The translations under genes and the position numbers were made by a program. The notes beneath the pieces are model-generated. The model was not told the DNA's origin and searched no databases. It was given only the letters and a program-made list of their open reading frames with translations. Shown here in pieces: positions 10,120 through 22,643 of a stretch of DNA of 64,000 nt (position 1 is its first letter; every line of letters starts with the position of its first letter). This stretch comes from Emydura subglobosa (lineage: Eukaryota; Chordata; Testudines; Chelidae). Location: NCBI GenBank assembly GCA_007922225.1, contig ML679956.1:17271049-17335048 (forward strand), written 5' to 3'.

Positions 10120-10800
10120 GACTTGTCTCTGGTCAGATTCTAGAAGTTTTTCTGTCAGCTATCAACTCTTCCCTGCTTCTGGCCACGAAAGATGCCTAGA
10201 TTGAAAGCAGTGAGAAAGACAAAAGACATCTCTGAAATAGACATGCAGATGTTTCTTAGGCACTTAAATGAGACTGGTCCTATAATTTATGGAGCTGAGC
10301 CATGAGAGGAGTATCTTATCTCTCTGACTCAAGTGCAGAATAATGTGTGCTGAGACTTTTGGCCCATGTGACAATGACACTTACTGATAAACATTAGACT
10401 GGAGTTTTGTGTCTACTGTTAATGAATCTAAGCTCCTGGCTAAAAAAATAAATTGAGATAAAACTTTAAAAAAAGTGGTTCATCCTTAATAGGGTGGTAG
10501 AGCAAACAGGCCATGTTTCATTGAGCCATGTGTTGCATCAACCCACAGTCATGTGCCTCGATCCAAGTGGCGCATCTGTTGTCCCTGCTCTGGAATATCT
10601 TAGTATTCTATTTATACTATGGCCATTATGGAGTTAAAATATAAATCAATTAGGGAATTATCTTTATATTTTTAAGACATATCCTTCCACTGTGGAAAAT
10701 AGTTCATAGTGGAAGGAGAGGAAGAAATTAGCAGGAAAAGGAAGAATAGACTTTTTATTCTGGGCTATGTGGCTGAAAGACATTGTGATGCAGGGGACTA
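10120..10800. other. No gene recognised
   Basis: AT-rich spacer between E1 and the next MITE. No coding or repeat signal that I can name. Confidence 0.5.
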
Positions 10801-10804
10801 ACTA

Positions 10805-11030
10805 AGGCCTGGTCTACACTAGAAAATCCACACCCCCTCAGCGGCATGGTTAAGCCAATCTAACCCCCAGTGTAGACAGTGCTAGGCTGACGAAAAAATT
10901 CTTCTGTCGACCTAGCTAGTGCCTTTTGCGCAGGTAGATTACCCTCTTCAATGTGAGAATCTCTTCCATCGCTTATGTAGTGTCAACACAGTGCCACTGC
11001 TGCATTTAAAGTAGATAAGCCCTTAGCATA
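10805..11030. mobile_element. Harbinger-type MITE
   Basis: Starts TAAGGCCTGGTCTACACTAG and ends with AGATAAGCCCTTAG, so the tips CTAAGGCCT and, on the other strand, CTAAGGGCT match. Inside are AACCCCCAGTGTAGACAGTG and TTCTTCTGTCGACCTAGC, diagnostic of a common reptile Harbinger MITE as I know it. It has no coding capacity, so it was moved in trans by a Harbinger transposase such as those of E1 or E2. Confidence 0.7.
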
Positions 11031-11616
11031 AGGCACAATATCTGGTTTGCCTAGTGACTACTAGTTCGGTCTTGAGCAAAGTATGTAGGGCCTGATTGTC
11101 AAAAAGTCTGTCATGAGTTGCATGTATAAAAGTACACATGATTCATTTGCACCTGTGCAATTTGTAAATGGTTTTAACTATTCTTGTGTGAACGTTGTTG
11201 CAGAGTTCTAGTGTTAACCTTTGGTCTGTTCCAAATTCCAACTCTGATGTTTTTGGCTGTTCCACAAATAATTGGCTATTTGTGCAGGCAAACACATGTC
11301 CTGCAACAATGGTAACTGCCTGCCTGATCTTAATCTTAGTTTCATAGTATCTCTCATTCCTCAGATATAAAATGTAATAGCATCTGACACACAGGTATGT
11401 AGCAAGGATTAATTAGTTAATATTTGTTCTATGTAAGCACTAATGATTAGGTTACTTTTTGGTACTGTTTTAATATAAAATATATACATATTAATTGTGA
11501 CATTTTTCTCCCGTCATTCCTTCAGAAACCCTATTATGTAGCTTTCCTTGATCACACTGCTCTGCCTTATGGTCAGGCTTTTTGCCCCCATGTGAGTGCA
11601 GAATTGGTTCAATACG

Positions 11617-11876
11617 TGCTACATCAGGGGTGTACAAACTTTTTGGCCTGAGGGCCACATCTGGGTATAGAAATTGTATGGCAGGTCACATGGTGGGAGA
11701 GGGGTGGGGGGAAGGGATGGAGTTGGGAGGGGGAGTGACTGCTGCGCTCTGGCCAGAGCACCGCTGGGCCTATGTGCTGGGAGAGGGGCAGGGAGAAGGG
11801 GCGGGGCTGAGAGGGGGAAGGCTCAGGTAGGCTGTATGCGGCCCACAGACCGTAGTTTGCCCACCCTGTGCTACAT
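11617..11876. mobile_element. hAT-type MITE with perfect 8-bp target-site duplication
   Basis: The element itself is 11625-11868. Its ends are CAGGGGTGTACAAACT and, at the right, AGTTTGCCCACCCTG, which form an inverted repeat. TGCTACAT occurs directly before (11617-11624) and directly after it (11869-11876), an exact 8-bp duplication as expected for hAT transposition. The interior is rich in G (GGGAGAGGGG) and non-coding. Confidence 0.9.
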
Positions 11877-14800
11877 CCTCTCTCCAGAGACTACATCTTG
11901 CTCTGGAGATGAACTTGATGATTTACAGTACTTTCCAGCTCTTCCTAGTTCCAGCTGCTCCTCACAGTTGGCCAGACTGTTTTAAACTCTTTTTTCCCCC
12001 AGGCAGAAAAAACCTTCTTGGGGATGTCCCAGCTCTCTAATAGAACAGCCACATCTGGGTCGTTGTGGAGGTGAGGGAAGAATTAAAAGTCGTTTCCTAT
12101 CCATCCCTCCTCTTCTCCCTCCCTGCACTGCCTGGTGCAGATCCTTTCCACTATCTTTAAGGAAAGCTGAATCAGTAGCTTTAAACATCTCCCACATTAG
12201 CATTCCTAAAAGAAAGTAAAAGTTAAAAGGGGACATGGTGAGAGCCATTGCAGACAGGGAACAGGGCAGAGAGAAGAGTGGGGGAACTAGAAGCGACAAG
12301 CGTAGTATTTTCTTTACTAAAAATCACTAAAAAAACATGGGTGGATGGAGGATTTTTCTCTCCTATTTCATTTTTTCCCCACTCATTTTTATTCCTTCAG
12401 CAGGGTTAAATGAAGCTTCCCAGTAAGTAGGCCTGACAATAGCCCTAATGTACATGGGAATGGGTGTGGTACTACCGCCATCTCAGTCCTGTTGCAGGAT
12501 GTGTGATGCTGTCACATACATTCAACAACTGCTACTGTGCTCTGTGGGGTTTGGTGGAAGCTGAAGCCCTTGCTGCACCTCCTACGCTGAGCTGTATACC
12601 AGTGAATCTGAATGCAGCCCCTCCAGTGCATCACGGCCTTGCACTACTTCAAGCCTATCTTCACCCCACCCTATGCTTCCACAGATCTGCACAGAAAGCA
12701 GCACAGAATCCCTCTTCATGGAGTCTTCATGTCCTGGCTCACCAGCTCGGTAAAATCGCTGGGATGGTTTCTAGTAGCCCTCGAACCGTCTGAGGATCTC
12801 CCTGGAGTATCTAGCTCCTGTTCCACCAGACTCTCCAGGGAGATGCTCGGTGGACTCAAGGGCTGGTGTACACTAGTCGCTAGCCTGCAGCGTGACAGTA
12901 GGTCCTGTGAGGCCTAGAGAGGCATGTTTGTGTTGCCCGGGGCAGTGAAGAAGGGGAGTTGACAAGACTTTCTCAAGCCAAAGGAAGGTGGTAGCGAGGT
13001 GCCTTACAGCCCTGGGCACTTCTGGGTGGTGTCACCCTTGGGTACCTGTAGCGTCTGAAAGGGCTAGTGGCAGCACAGGCCAACAGTAAGTACATGAATT
13101 ACCCACTGTGTAAATGTGATGGTCTGGTGATATCGTTCCCAGGTCTGTGCAGCATTTAAATGCAGGTCTGACTTCTTCTTTCAGATGAGACATAAAAGTG
13201 AGGTCCTGGCCACTCACGTTCATCACAGGTTGGGCTTTTTTTTTTTGCAGGAGAACAGGAGTGTTAACTAGCACTACACAAGTCTCTGTGGTTGTATTTT
13301 TCAGTGGCTCTTACAGACATTTTATTTGGTTTAGCATTCAGCAGTTCCCAAACTTTACTGGTTCCTGTACCACTTCTTAAAAAATTGTTGTGAAGTGTAT
13401 GGATGGGACATCAAGCTCTCAAACCACAATTTGGGAATCTCTGTGTCTTTGTGGATTTATACCTCTTCTCATCGAGTTTCACTTTGAGATTGGGGGTTTG
13501 AACCCATCAAAACCATGTGAATCATGGTCTGCTTCTGATTTTGATGCAAAATCAGGTTGGCCACACATCACTGAAAACTGAGTCCATGTTTTCTTGAAAG
13601 GGTATTGAATCTTAATGATCTTTTTTAGTTTTTCTGGTCTGTTTTTCATGTTTTCAATGAAACCAAGTGCTAGGATGATTTAAGGTTTTATTATACAAAC
13701 ATTTTGTTCAACTGTATCATTAACTTTGGAATTCTTATTATATTTCAACTCTGGTCAGATATTTTGCCCACATAAATCTGCAGTTTTAATTGGATACATA
13801 GAATCCTGGATAGTTACATAGTGCTTTTGCACACAACAAAATATTTTTCACTCTCAAGTTATCCCAGGGTATAATTTGTGCTGCACATCAGTCTAAGTTT
13901 GTAAAGTGATTCAGGATGAAAGGCGTTACTTAAAAAAGTAACATTGTTATTTAATTATTACTGAAAAGGATTAACCAGCAGCTTAGAATATAATTTTGGA
14001 TAATTAGAACCAAAGGACACACACAAATATGTGCATGCAATTGTACACTTAAAATTGTGCACACAGATCAGGCATCTTTGTTTACAAATGCCTAATTAGG
14101 CACCTACAATTGCTCAGTAGTTACACTAATCTCATGCACTAAAATAGGCCTATAATTGTTTGCACATTATAGAAAAAGGACCCTGAACTGCTGTTTTAAA
14201 AACACGTGGACTTGATTGTCCCAACGCATTTTCTGGCAGTTTATTTGATGTTTGTTGTTATAATTTTCTTTATGATGGACACATGTAGAGGAAACATGGT
14301 TGCAATGATATGCACCAATAACAAATGGACGCTCATTTCAGATGAGCATGCTGCTGTTTAGGTGTTTATATGGACATTTTTGGAACTCAGGCTGGTAATT
14401 TTGAAAGAACAAGGTATCTTCCAGTACCTTCTAGTTTTATCTATAACTCAAATACTGTACCACAAGGCTAGCCTTTCTCACAGAATTTGGGATTTCCCTC
14501 TTCTAGGCTTAAAGCAGTAAGCGAAAAGAGAAGTAGACATTATCACATAAATATACAGGTTAGTATATATGGTATAGAGTATATAAATTAACAAATCTTT
14601 GGCATGTCTGCAAAGAGCTGATTTCCTCTTGTGAGATGCTGAGTTCTTTAAATTCCTACTAAAGTAAATGGGATTTGAGGGAACAAATCCTTTCACAGGA
14701 TCAGGTTTTTATATCAACCTCAAAAATATTTGGCTCTATTCCCCTTGTATCCAGATTGGTTCACCCATCCTTCAAATGCAGTAAGTTGCAGATTTCTCTA

Positions 14801-15092
14801 CAAGAGCCAAAGCCCAGAGGAGCATATTGCTTTTCATTAACATAGATATGCATAAAATGGCTTTCCGGAAAGTAACTCTATTTCCAGTTGTTAAATAACT
14901 ACTTTGTTTTTCTTAATTTTCATTCAATTATGTAGTTGTGAATTATGAAAAGACCGTTGTGGTTCTTTACCCAGTCTTAAGAAAATAACAATCTTTTTCA
15001 CGTCTTTGTCTCTTAGACAGAATGCTATAAATATGCCATCATCTGATACTTTTATAAAAGGATCAGTGATTTAATACTCCTTATTGCAACAG
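11877..15092. other. No gene recognised
   Basis: Non-coding. The part 12460-12930 gives overlapping short frames on + with no recognisable protein. From 13600 the sequence is AT-rich and featureless to my reading. Confidence 0.45.
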
Positions 15093-15194
15093 CTAGAAGC
15101 TACTGGATTGTCTGCTAATGCACTTCCAAATATTTCCGTTGAGTGTCTAGGTGGATACAATCCAGGTTTCTTATCAGAACGTGATGACCTGAAA
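15093..15194 (+). CDS. Candidate host exon, 34 codons, phase 0-0
   Basis: The acceptor TTATTGCAACAG precedes, and the donor GTAAGA follows directly at 15195. The 102-base interval is one open frame beginning LEATGLSANALP and ending FLSERDDLK, a length divisible by three. There is no repeat signal around it. I do not recognise the protein, and no second exon can be joined to it with confidence. A chance stretch of this length is quite possible. Also possible is an exon of a long-intron host gene on the + strand. Confidence 0.3.
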
Positions 15195-16630
15195 GTAAGA
15201 CACAAAATAAATTGGAATGATGGAAATGTATTGTCACTGTGTGTTAAATCCAAATGATGTGATGGATTTCTATTTTGCTTCTGTTGTTTGCTAAGAAATG
15301 ACTTAGGAAGGCTTGACTTCTGCCATTCATATTGCATTGCACTATGCCATTGCAGTAGTAGTTGAGAATGCTCTCTCATTATAAATCCTCCATTCAACTG
15401 GATAAAACATTCAAGCAAAATTACCCTTTGAGCTGAAATTACTTATCCTTGTTATATCCCAAAGGTAATTTGTTTTTGAATGTTTAGTAGAAAGAATTCT
15501 GTTGTGGTATTGAGACACAACATGTGAAAATCTATTTTGTTACAAAACGTGCTGCTTTGATTACTCAAAAAAGGTGGTTCTTGGCTCACCCCAAGAAGGG
15601 CAGGTGACATTGACGTTTGAAGAAATTGAATTAATTAGAAGTACCAGAGTGATGCAGCCAATTCCAAATACCTTCTCAGGGCCAAATTTTTATCATTCCT
15701 CTAAAAACTCTCCAAAATACTCGAGTGCTCATACAAATTGGCGTTTCACATGTTAATTGGGTATTGGGTGGCTAACTACCTGGTTTGCATATGCAAATAC
15801 ACATCTGTTCTTGTGCAAAGGCATGTGTTAGCCAAAAGAGTGGGTGCATTTTTTGGAGGCCTATTGAAAAATTGGCCCTCAGTGTCTGTTCCTGTTGCCC
15901 TTCTCTTTTTCTGCTAATAGAATATAATGGGAGGGAACCAAAATGCAGCACAGAACAGCAATGATTTAAAGCTCATTGTGATGGATGTTGCCTTGCCAAT
16001 CTAATATGAATTGTATTTGCTATACAAATCTTGGGCAAGGAAAGTAACATGCTAATGAATTTTAATGTATGCAGCTGATGCTGTAACTAAGTCAATGGAA
16101 TTGGACAAGAAAACCATTGATTAAATGAAGATCAGTATTTTTGTATCCATTGCAGCAGGAAAAGGAACAATCTAACGTGGCACTCATGAAGAAGGACATG
16201 AATTCTGTTCAAAGTTAACCTGGATGGAAGCAAAAAGAAATACACTGATTTATTCTTTGGTTGCTCAAAAGCAAAGTTGTCTCTCCAACAATGGTGCATT
16301 GTTCGATGTACTTTTAGAGGGAAGAGCAAAAGCAGTTTGATGACGGCTTGGCTGGTCTTTTCTTGACTATTCCAAAGGACTATGTAGATATATTAGTTGA
16401 GGACTGACCCATACTAGGAAGAGAGGAGGAGAAAGGAGGACTTGCTTAGTGCCTACATTTTTTCCATGAAAGGTCCCCAGGCACCTACGTTCTGCTTCTT
16501 TATATGCGCACTGCAGCCCGATGCCTAAACCCCGGGAGAAGATTGATGTTTCTCTGCCTACCTTGCTTGTGGGGCCCAATCCAGTACATTGGCTCAAACC
16601 TCACCTATAAGATGGACACCTACAAAGAAG
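15195..16630. other. No gene recognised
   Basis: AT-rich non-coding DNA. Frames on both strands are short and unlike any family I know. Confidence 0.45.
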
Positions 16631-16639
16631 CTTACACAA

Positions 16640-17050
16640 AATGGAGGAGGAGCTCCCTCATAAATTTTAGTCAAGAGGTTAAGGTACTCATCTGGGATGT
16701 GGAAAACACCCAGTTTAAGATCCCCTTCCACCTGCGAGGTAGACAGGATTTGAATTAGAGTCTGCTGCCTCTTAGCTGAGTGTGCTAGGCATTGGGATAT
16801 AGGATAGCCTGATGTCCTGCTGTGTCTCCTGTTGAAGCTGTTCCACTGTGGCTAAATAATGAAAGAATCAATTGAGGGGATGTGGGGGTGAAGGGAGAGA
16901 GAGAGCACAAGCATGCCAATGACTCTGTAGCCTGGTGATGAAAGCACTCCCATGGGAGACCCAGGATCCAGGCCCCCTACTCCACTGACATTTAAAAAAA
17001 AAAATTATGCAAAGTGGGACAGCTTCAACAGGAGAGCCTGAGAGAGTCCC
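16640..17050. repeat. Possible old SINE (MIR-like) remnants
   Basis: 16675-16800 (GTACTCATCTGGGATGTGG, then GGATTTGAATTAGAGTCTGC) and 16918-16985 (CAATGACTCTGTAGCCTGG, then GGGAGACCCAGGATCCAGG) resemble tRNA-derived SINE heads or MIR cores (gain of 'GGGAGACCCAGG'-type words). Both are strongly decayed, so borders and family are uncertain. Confidence 0.35.
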
Positions 17051-20000
17051 ACCTCAGAATATCCCACAGCCCATTCTGGCTTAGACCCTTTGTTCAATTA
17101 TGCTAGCAGTAATATTTCAAGAATTTGTGACGTATGCCTTGCACCCACCTACGATTGAGTTTGCATTATATCCAACTCGATGCACTCTGTTCTGTACCAA
17201 TATCATTTTCTTTTCATTAAGCAAGCCTAGAATTACATGGAGTGACTGCTAACCTGAGGTTGGGGATCATTTCAAAAGTTCATTTCAATTCCCCGCCACT
17301 GCAGCTGAAGGGAACCCAGGGTGGCCTGAGAACAGGAAGGAGACTGCTTGAATATTTAAAGGTATCCAATAGCATTGCTAGTCCTTAATGTCACATCAGA
17401 ATGTCTATTATTACATCTCCCAAGTGCTTTGAGGTTTACAATTTACATCAGAAATGTAAATTGAAGCTGAACATTAGCATAGTGTTCCTCAGGCGGTATG
17501 ACTATTTTTCCTTCAAATGCAGAGTCTTTCAATCCATGCCCCAGCACTTTGTGGATGTATTGGTAATGCACCAAAGCTTGACATATCTCAGAGCTAGCAG
17601 TCTCCTTCTCTTTAAATCTCCAGAAATGACCTTTACAGTCTCAAAAGAAGAGCTATTTTTTGTCTCCTACACTTTCACTGAGATTGAAGTGCTCCAGGAA
17701 AATAAGCTTTTCTGATCTCAATGACCAGTTTTTTAAATCAATGAGTATGTCCAATTCTGCACCACCAAATCTATATGCACTTAAGGATGCAGCAAAAATT
17801 ACCAAATGCCAGGAAATTCAAACTTAAAGCTCTCATTGTGTTCATAGTTCATGTTTTGTGCCTAGTCCTGCTGTGAAGGTTGCTCAGCAGTAGATGATTT
17901 TAAAGGTGATCTGCAGTGATTTTTATTTGAAATCCAACCCCTGAATGCCCTGTGTAACCAGAGTCAGGGTCTCTCTCTAGCAGCATAAAACATATCATTA
18001 GCCTTCTCTTTTTTCTGTCCATGCCAACTCTAGGCATACTGAGAATCAATTATTTCTACTGTGTACAAAACCACAACATGTACTATCCTGCTGGCATACT
18101 CGGCATATGTTGGAATTATTGTTATAAATTTATTAATACAAGGGCTCACCACAACACCAATTTAACCATTGCTTAAGCAATAACCACACCCATATTGTGA
18201 TATGCAATCATAAGGCTTGATTAGATACTTACAACAAGACTAGGTCTAGAACATACACAATCATGTTGGCTGGCTCTAAATGGACAGGGCACTAACAACG
18301 AACTTTCGAAGAACTCATCTTTTGATACTCTTTTTATCAGATCCTATGTGACTGTTTCAGAGTTCCTTTCTTTGTTTAAACCAGTTGGAACCAACTTTTA
18401 TAATTAGGGCCTCTTCTTCAAAGACTGTTCCTTCCATCTAATCAGACACATTCCAGATCCTCTATCTACAACAAAGCATATCCTCCTCTCAGAGTCAGCT
18501 GGCCCTAACCATTCTCCCAGGCCCCCTCATGACAGATAAACACCCATATTTTACAAAGACATATATTCTCTTCCTTCTAAACTAATTTTAACTCTTTATA
18601 TGTCAGTTCAATCCTATACCATGGACTTTAATGCAGAGACCTGATTGATCACAAGAATGGCCATACTGTGTGTCATGCTATTAGGAGTAGCTCACAACTG
18701 TGAATGCCTATCTCAGGTCTGACTGTCAGAAAACAGGGCACACACCCCAAGCTGGAGTTGTGTTTTATAATTAGATTTCACCAAGCCAATACCAAATGTG
18801 AACATCTGGATCACTATAATACTCTTACCGTGGAGGCACAGACTTGGTACACGGACCAACTGGATTTAGTGATAATATAAAAAAATCACAAATATTCCAG
18901 GTTACTCCCAGTCCCAAGAGACCAATCACTCACCCAGGTTGAGGTGTATTCTCGATCTCACACCAGCGATCATGCTGATAACCAGTTCTATAGTAAACTA
19001 ATTATAGGTTTCTTAGCTAAGAAAAGGAAATGAGTGGTATTGAGAGGTTAAAGCAGGTAAAATATATGTACAGGAGGATCACAGTCTATAATTCCAACTG
19101 ATGGCAGAGATGTAATTAATTGCAGTTGTTACCCTGGAATTGAAGGGCGTGTTACCTCAGAAATTGACCAAGCTAATTGCAGCCATGTTATGTGCATTCA
19201 GCCAACATTAATTAATAAAATAAAACACCAACATAGTTAAGGATTAATTTGGATAAGCAAGGTTTTTGGAGTCAACGTCAAATACTAGCTGCAGGCTTGC
19301 AGTTTCTGCTAATCAGAATGGGAGGAGGGGAGAAAAGAGTCAACAAATTGAGACTGAAAGAAAATAAGTGGATGGAGACCATGAGTTTGGGCACCTTTGA
19401 TATAGAAGCTTATTATGGTTAAAATGTTTTCTTGACAAGTAGTTTAATGAACTTGAGAATTGATGGCCCAGTAAAGGTCACTAGGAGCTACATGTTTTGT
19501 AAAAGCTTGTTATAAAAAGACTAAATAATAGAGTGAACTTTGGAGCACTTCTCTGAAGCTATCCTGACTTTTTTTCTGACACCCTACACCCTGGTGGGGA
19601 AGCAACTGGCCATCATTGACCTGCTGTTAACTAACTGATACCATCTCAGATGTCAGGTAATTACTTGGGATGTTCTAAACCTATTGCTTATGTCTGTGTG
19701 TGCTTAAATCTAATAAATAATAGTTTTAGACAAGAGCATGCTTATTTGTATCAATCTTCCATCAGTCAGAAGTGCTGTGTTCCCATTGATTTATTCCTGC
19801 CATTGCCTGGAGTGAAATAGTTAGTTGCCACTGCTTTGGGCCATGAAAACCCCAGGTAAATACTGTTTTCAAAAAGTCTTTTCAATGTACCAAGATTGTC
19901 TCTGGGGATCTCTGTGTTGCATCTGATACCCTTCCCTGTAAGAGTGTAAACAGTCCAGAGATACAGGATCTTCCCCCTGAATCCACACTTATAGCTTCTT

Positions 20001-20385
20001 CTCACAGAAAACAAGCTGACAGGGTTACCACCCATGTGGGCTCTTTCTTTGATTGGTGGAGTGAGAGAAGTGCATTTAGAGTCTTTGATATCTGATCATC
20101 ACACACAATGACCACTTGCCTTCAAATGTACATGAACTAGTACTTTTCTGCTAAAGTTCTTCATTTGCATTACACAAGGCTTCTGTCTCATTTGATGAGT
20201 TATTTATTTACAGGTGATATATACAATGTAAATGTTTGCCATTACATTGTAACAGGATATAGACAAGTGAAAACCATGCAAGTTACATCCCATTAGTTTT
20301 CATGAAGTTTAAACACCAAATACTTTCTTATACAATTAACAATCACTTTGATCTATACTAATACACAAATGAATTGGCCTGACTT
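17051..20385. other. No gene recognised; possible LTR or SINE relics
   Basis: Mostly non-coding. 18600-19120 and 19540-19790 have the feel of old retroelement ends (for example AAATCTAATAAATAATAG near 19710, a polyadenylation-like context), but I could not place repeats, primer sites or coding domains. No gene is called. Confidence 0.35.
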
Positions 20386-20429
20386 TCAGCTGCGATTTTG
20401 TCAGTTTTCAGCTGAACCTACAGATTTGA

Positions 20430-22140
20430 TCAGAGCTGGCATCAGCATCACAGCCATACAAGCTGCTTTTGAAGAATGGCATCACCACCTTAAGGGAGCT
20501 CAGCATCCAGTACAGGTTTTCACCAACCATAAGTACCTCTGCAAGGCCTGAGCATTGAACCAGAGACAGTTAAGGTGGGCATTGTTCTTTTCCCAGTTTG
20601 AGTTTACAATTACCAACTGCCTGGGAAAGTGAAATGGGAAAGCTCATGCTTTACCAGAGAAGGGTGAATACTACTGGGAAAGTGAAGAACTGACTTCCAA
20701 GACCCCCTTCTGCCTCCAGCCCAGAAACTTTGCTAATACAACAGTTCAGCAAGACCTGCTCTCCCTTTTCTGCTCCGCCTTGAAAGAAGAGCCACTTGCC
20801 CAAGAGATACATTCCATGCCATTCAGAGCTAAGATGCACCGTTCCATGCAGAATGGAATAACATACCTTGACGAGTACATATATGTGCTCTAGGGCTCCC
20901 CTGCTGGGAGGTGCTACAGCAGTGCCATGATGCTCCAATTGCAGGTCACTTTGACTGCCAGAAAATCTCCCGTAAGGCTGCCTGTTTTTTTTGGTGGCCC
21001 GGCATGCAGGCTGAGAGCCAAGCATACATGGTCTCCTGTGAGTGCTATGCATGTACCAAGACACTCCGAACCAGACCCCTTGGCACCTTAGTACCCTTGG
21101 AGACTCTGGCTAGGCTATAGTCCACCATCAGCCTAGACTTTATTGTGGAGCTGCCAGCAAATGATGGCCATGCCTTAGTCTTAATGATAGTGACCCACCT
21201 GTCCAACATGGCCCACTTCATCCCCTGCAACCGACTGCCCTCTGCTGAGGCTACCACCCAATCCTTGCTGCACAATGTTGTCCAGCTCCTTAGACTCCCA
21301 GATCACATAGTTTCTGACCAAGCACAACAGTTCACTTCTTGCTTCTGTCATGAAGCATTCAGGCTACTGGATGTCTGCATATTCATCTTCTCTGCATACC
21401 ACCCTCAAACAGATGGAAAACTGAATGGGTGAACCAAGTACTGGGGCAGTACTTGAGATGCTTTAAAAATTATCATCAGAATAACCAGTCCATGTCAAAT
21501 GCAGAGGGTTTTTTTTACAACAAAGCTGGTTATGCTAATTATGAGGTCCATTCCTGTTTCCACCAAGCCTTTCCATCCAGCCTTCCTGAACCCTCCCATC
21601 ACCAATGGGGTTCAACAAATCCATCTTATTCAGGAAGAACTCAAGAACCACCTCTCAGAGGCAAAGAAAGTCTATAAGAGGCATGTGGACTGTCAGTGAC
21701 AAGAAGCTCCAGTATTTACAGTAGGCCAGAAGGTATAGCTTGCTGCCAAACTCTTCCAGACCAGGTGACCCTCCTGCAAATTGGACCACCAGTTCATGGG
21801 ACCCTTCCAGATATACCAGCAGATTCACCGCAATTATCTTCAAACTCCAGCTTCCCCAGTCTTGGAAAGTACACCCAGTTTTCCATGTCTCCATTCTGAA
21901 TCCCTTCCCTGACTGAACCACACTGCTGTCTCCACCAGTTGAAATCCAGAATCACAAGGAATACGAAGTGCATGCTAGCCTCGATTCTCAACAGGCATGC
22001 AGTCACCTGTACTATCTGGTGGACTAGGAACACTGCAGCCCAAAAGAACATACTTGGGAACCTGTCTCCTATGTCCACCTCCCTGACCTTGTGGAGCAAT
22101 TCCACAAGGCATGCCTATACAAGCCTGGGCTGGTACCAAC
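20430..22140 (+). pseudogene. Ty3/gypsy pol remnant: RNase H and integrase
   Basis: RNase H is recognisable from AFEEWHHHLKGAQHPVQVFT and NHKYLCKA, followed by RQLRWALFFSQFEFTI. Integrase follows. The HHCC zinc site is near 20915-21055 (QQCHDAPIAGHF, then CECYAC). The catalytic core has D in SLDFIVELP (near 21135), D in IVSDQAQQFTS (near 21315) and, across a one-base frameshift, E in the TEWVNQVL segment (near 21425). HPQTDGK just before is the usual family signature. In-frame stops occur at about 20550, 20630, 20895 and 21118. In a live element, RNase H removes the RNA template and integrase inserts the DNA copy. This one is dead. Confidence 0.85.
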
Positions 22141-22156
22141 CTGAAGTGGGGGGGGA

Positions 22157-22643
22157 TGATGTTAGAACCTTCAGGGCTAGAACTTGGGACCATAGGAGTT
22201 GTAAGCTGCTGACATCTCCATGTCCCCCTTGGAGGCTTAGGCTGGGCTCCCTTGCAGGGACTTTGTGAGACTGGGCTTGGCAGGGCATACTTCTCAGCGG
22301 CCCTTCACAGTCCCCTGATTGGCTGATACCAGTACTTAAACCAGGAAGCTGGGCTGTCTGAGCAACAACACAGATTGCTTGCTCATCTCTGCTCCAGACC
22401 CTGCTCGCGAAAGACCCTAGACACTGGCCTCCAACCCTGGTTTGTCCTTGACTTTGCTATTCAATCACTCTTTGTAACCTGGGGCCTGACCCCAAACTAC
22501 TGGTAACCTGACACTGCCTGCCTCCTGGTGCCTGACTCTTGGTTCACCTCTGGCCTGTCTTGGACTCTGACCTCCTGGTACCTGACTTGGCCTGACACTT
22601 GCTCCAGCCACTAAGTCTGACTGTCCTCATCTTGGTCATGACA
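22157..22643 (+). repeat. 3' LTR of the Ty3/gypsy relic
   Basis: Begins TGATGTTAGAACC right after the polypurine tract and ends near TCATGACA, giving the usual TG...CA ends and about 487 bases. It contains a TATA-like TACTTAAACC near 22335. No second LTR lies in the window for comparison, so the ends are estimated. Confidence 0.65.

Larger units (their letters stand above)
20390..22643 (+). mobile_element. Ty3/gypsy LTR retrotransposon, 5'-truncated, with 3' LTR
   Basis: The order is RNase H end, integrase, polypurine tract and LTR, the Ty3/gypsy order. The coding part (20430-22140) is broken by frameshifts and stops. The polypurine tract GTGGGGGGGGGA lies at 22145-22156, directly before the LTR. 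gag, protease and RT are missing, and no 5' LTR was found, so the copy is truncated at its 5' side. Confidence 0.85.

Noticed and set aside
12464..12917. Two overlapping frames of about 100 codons on +
   Set aside because: No family resemblance and no splice or start context; open by GC content alone.
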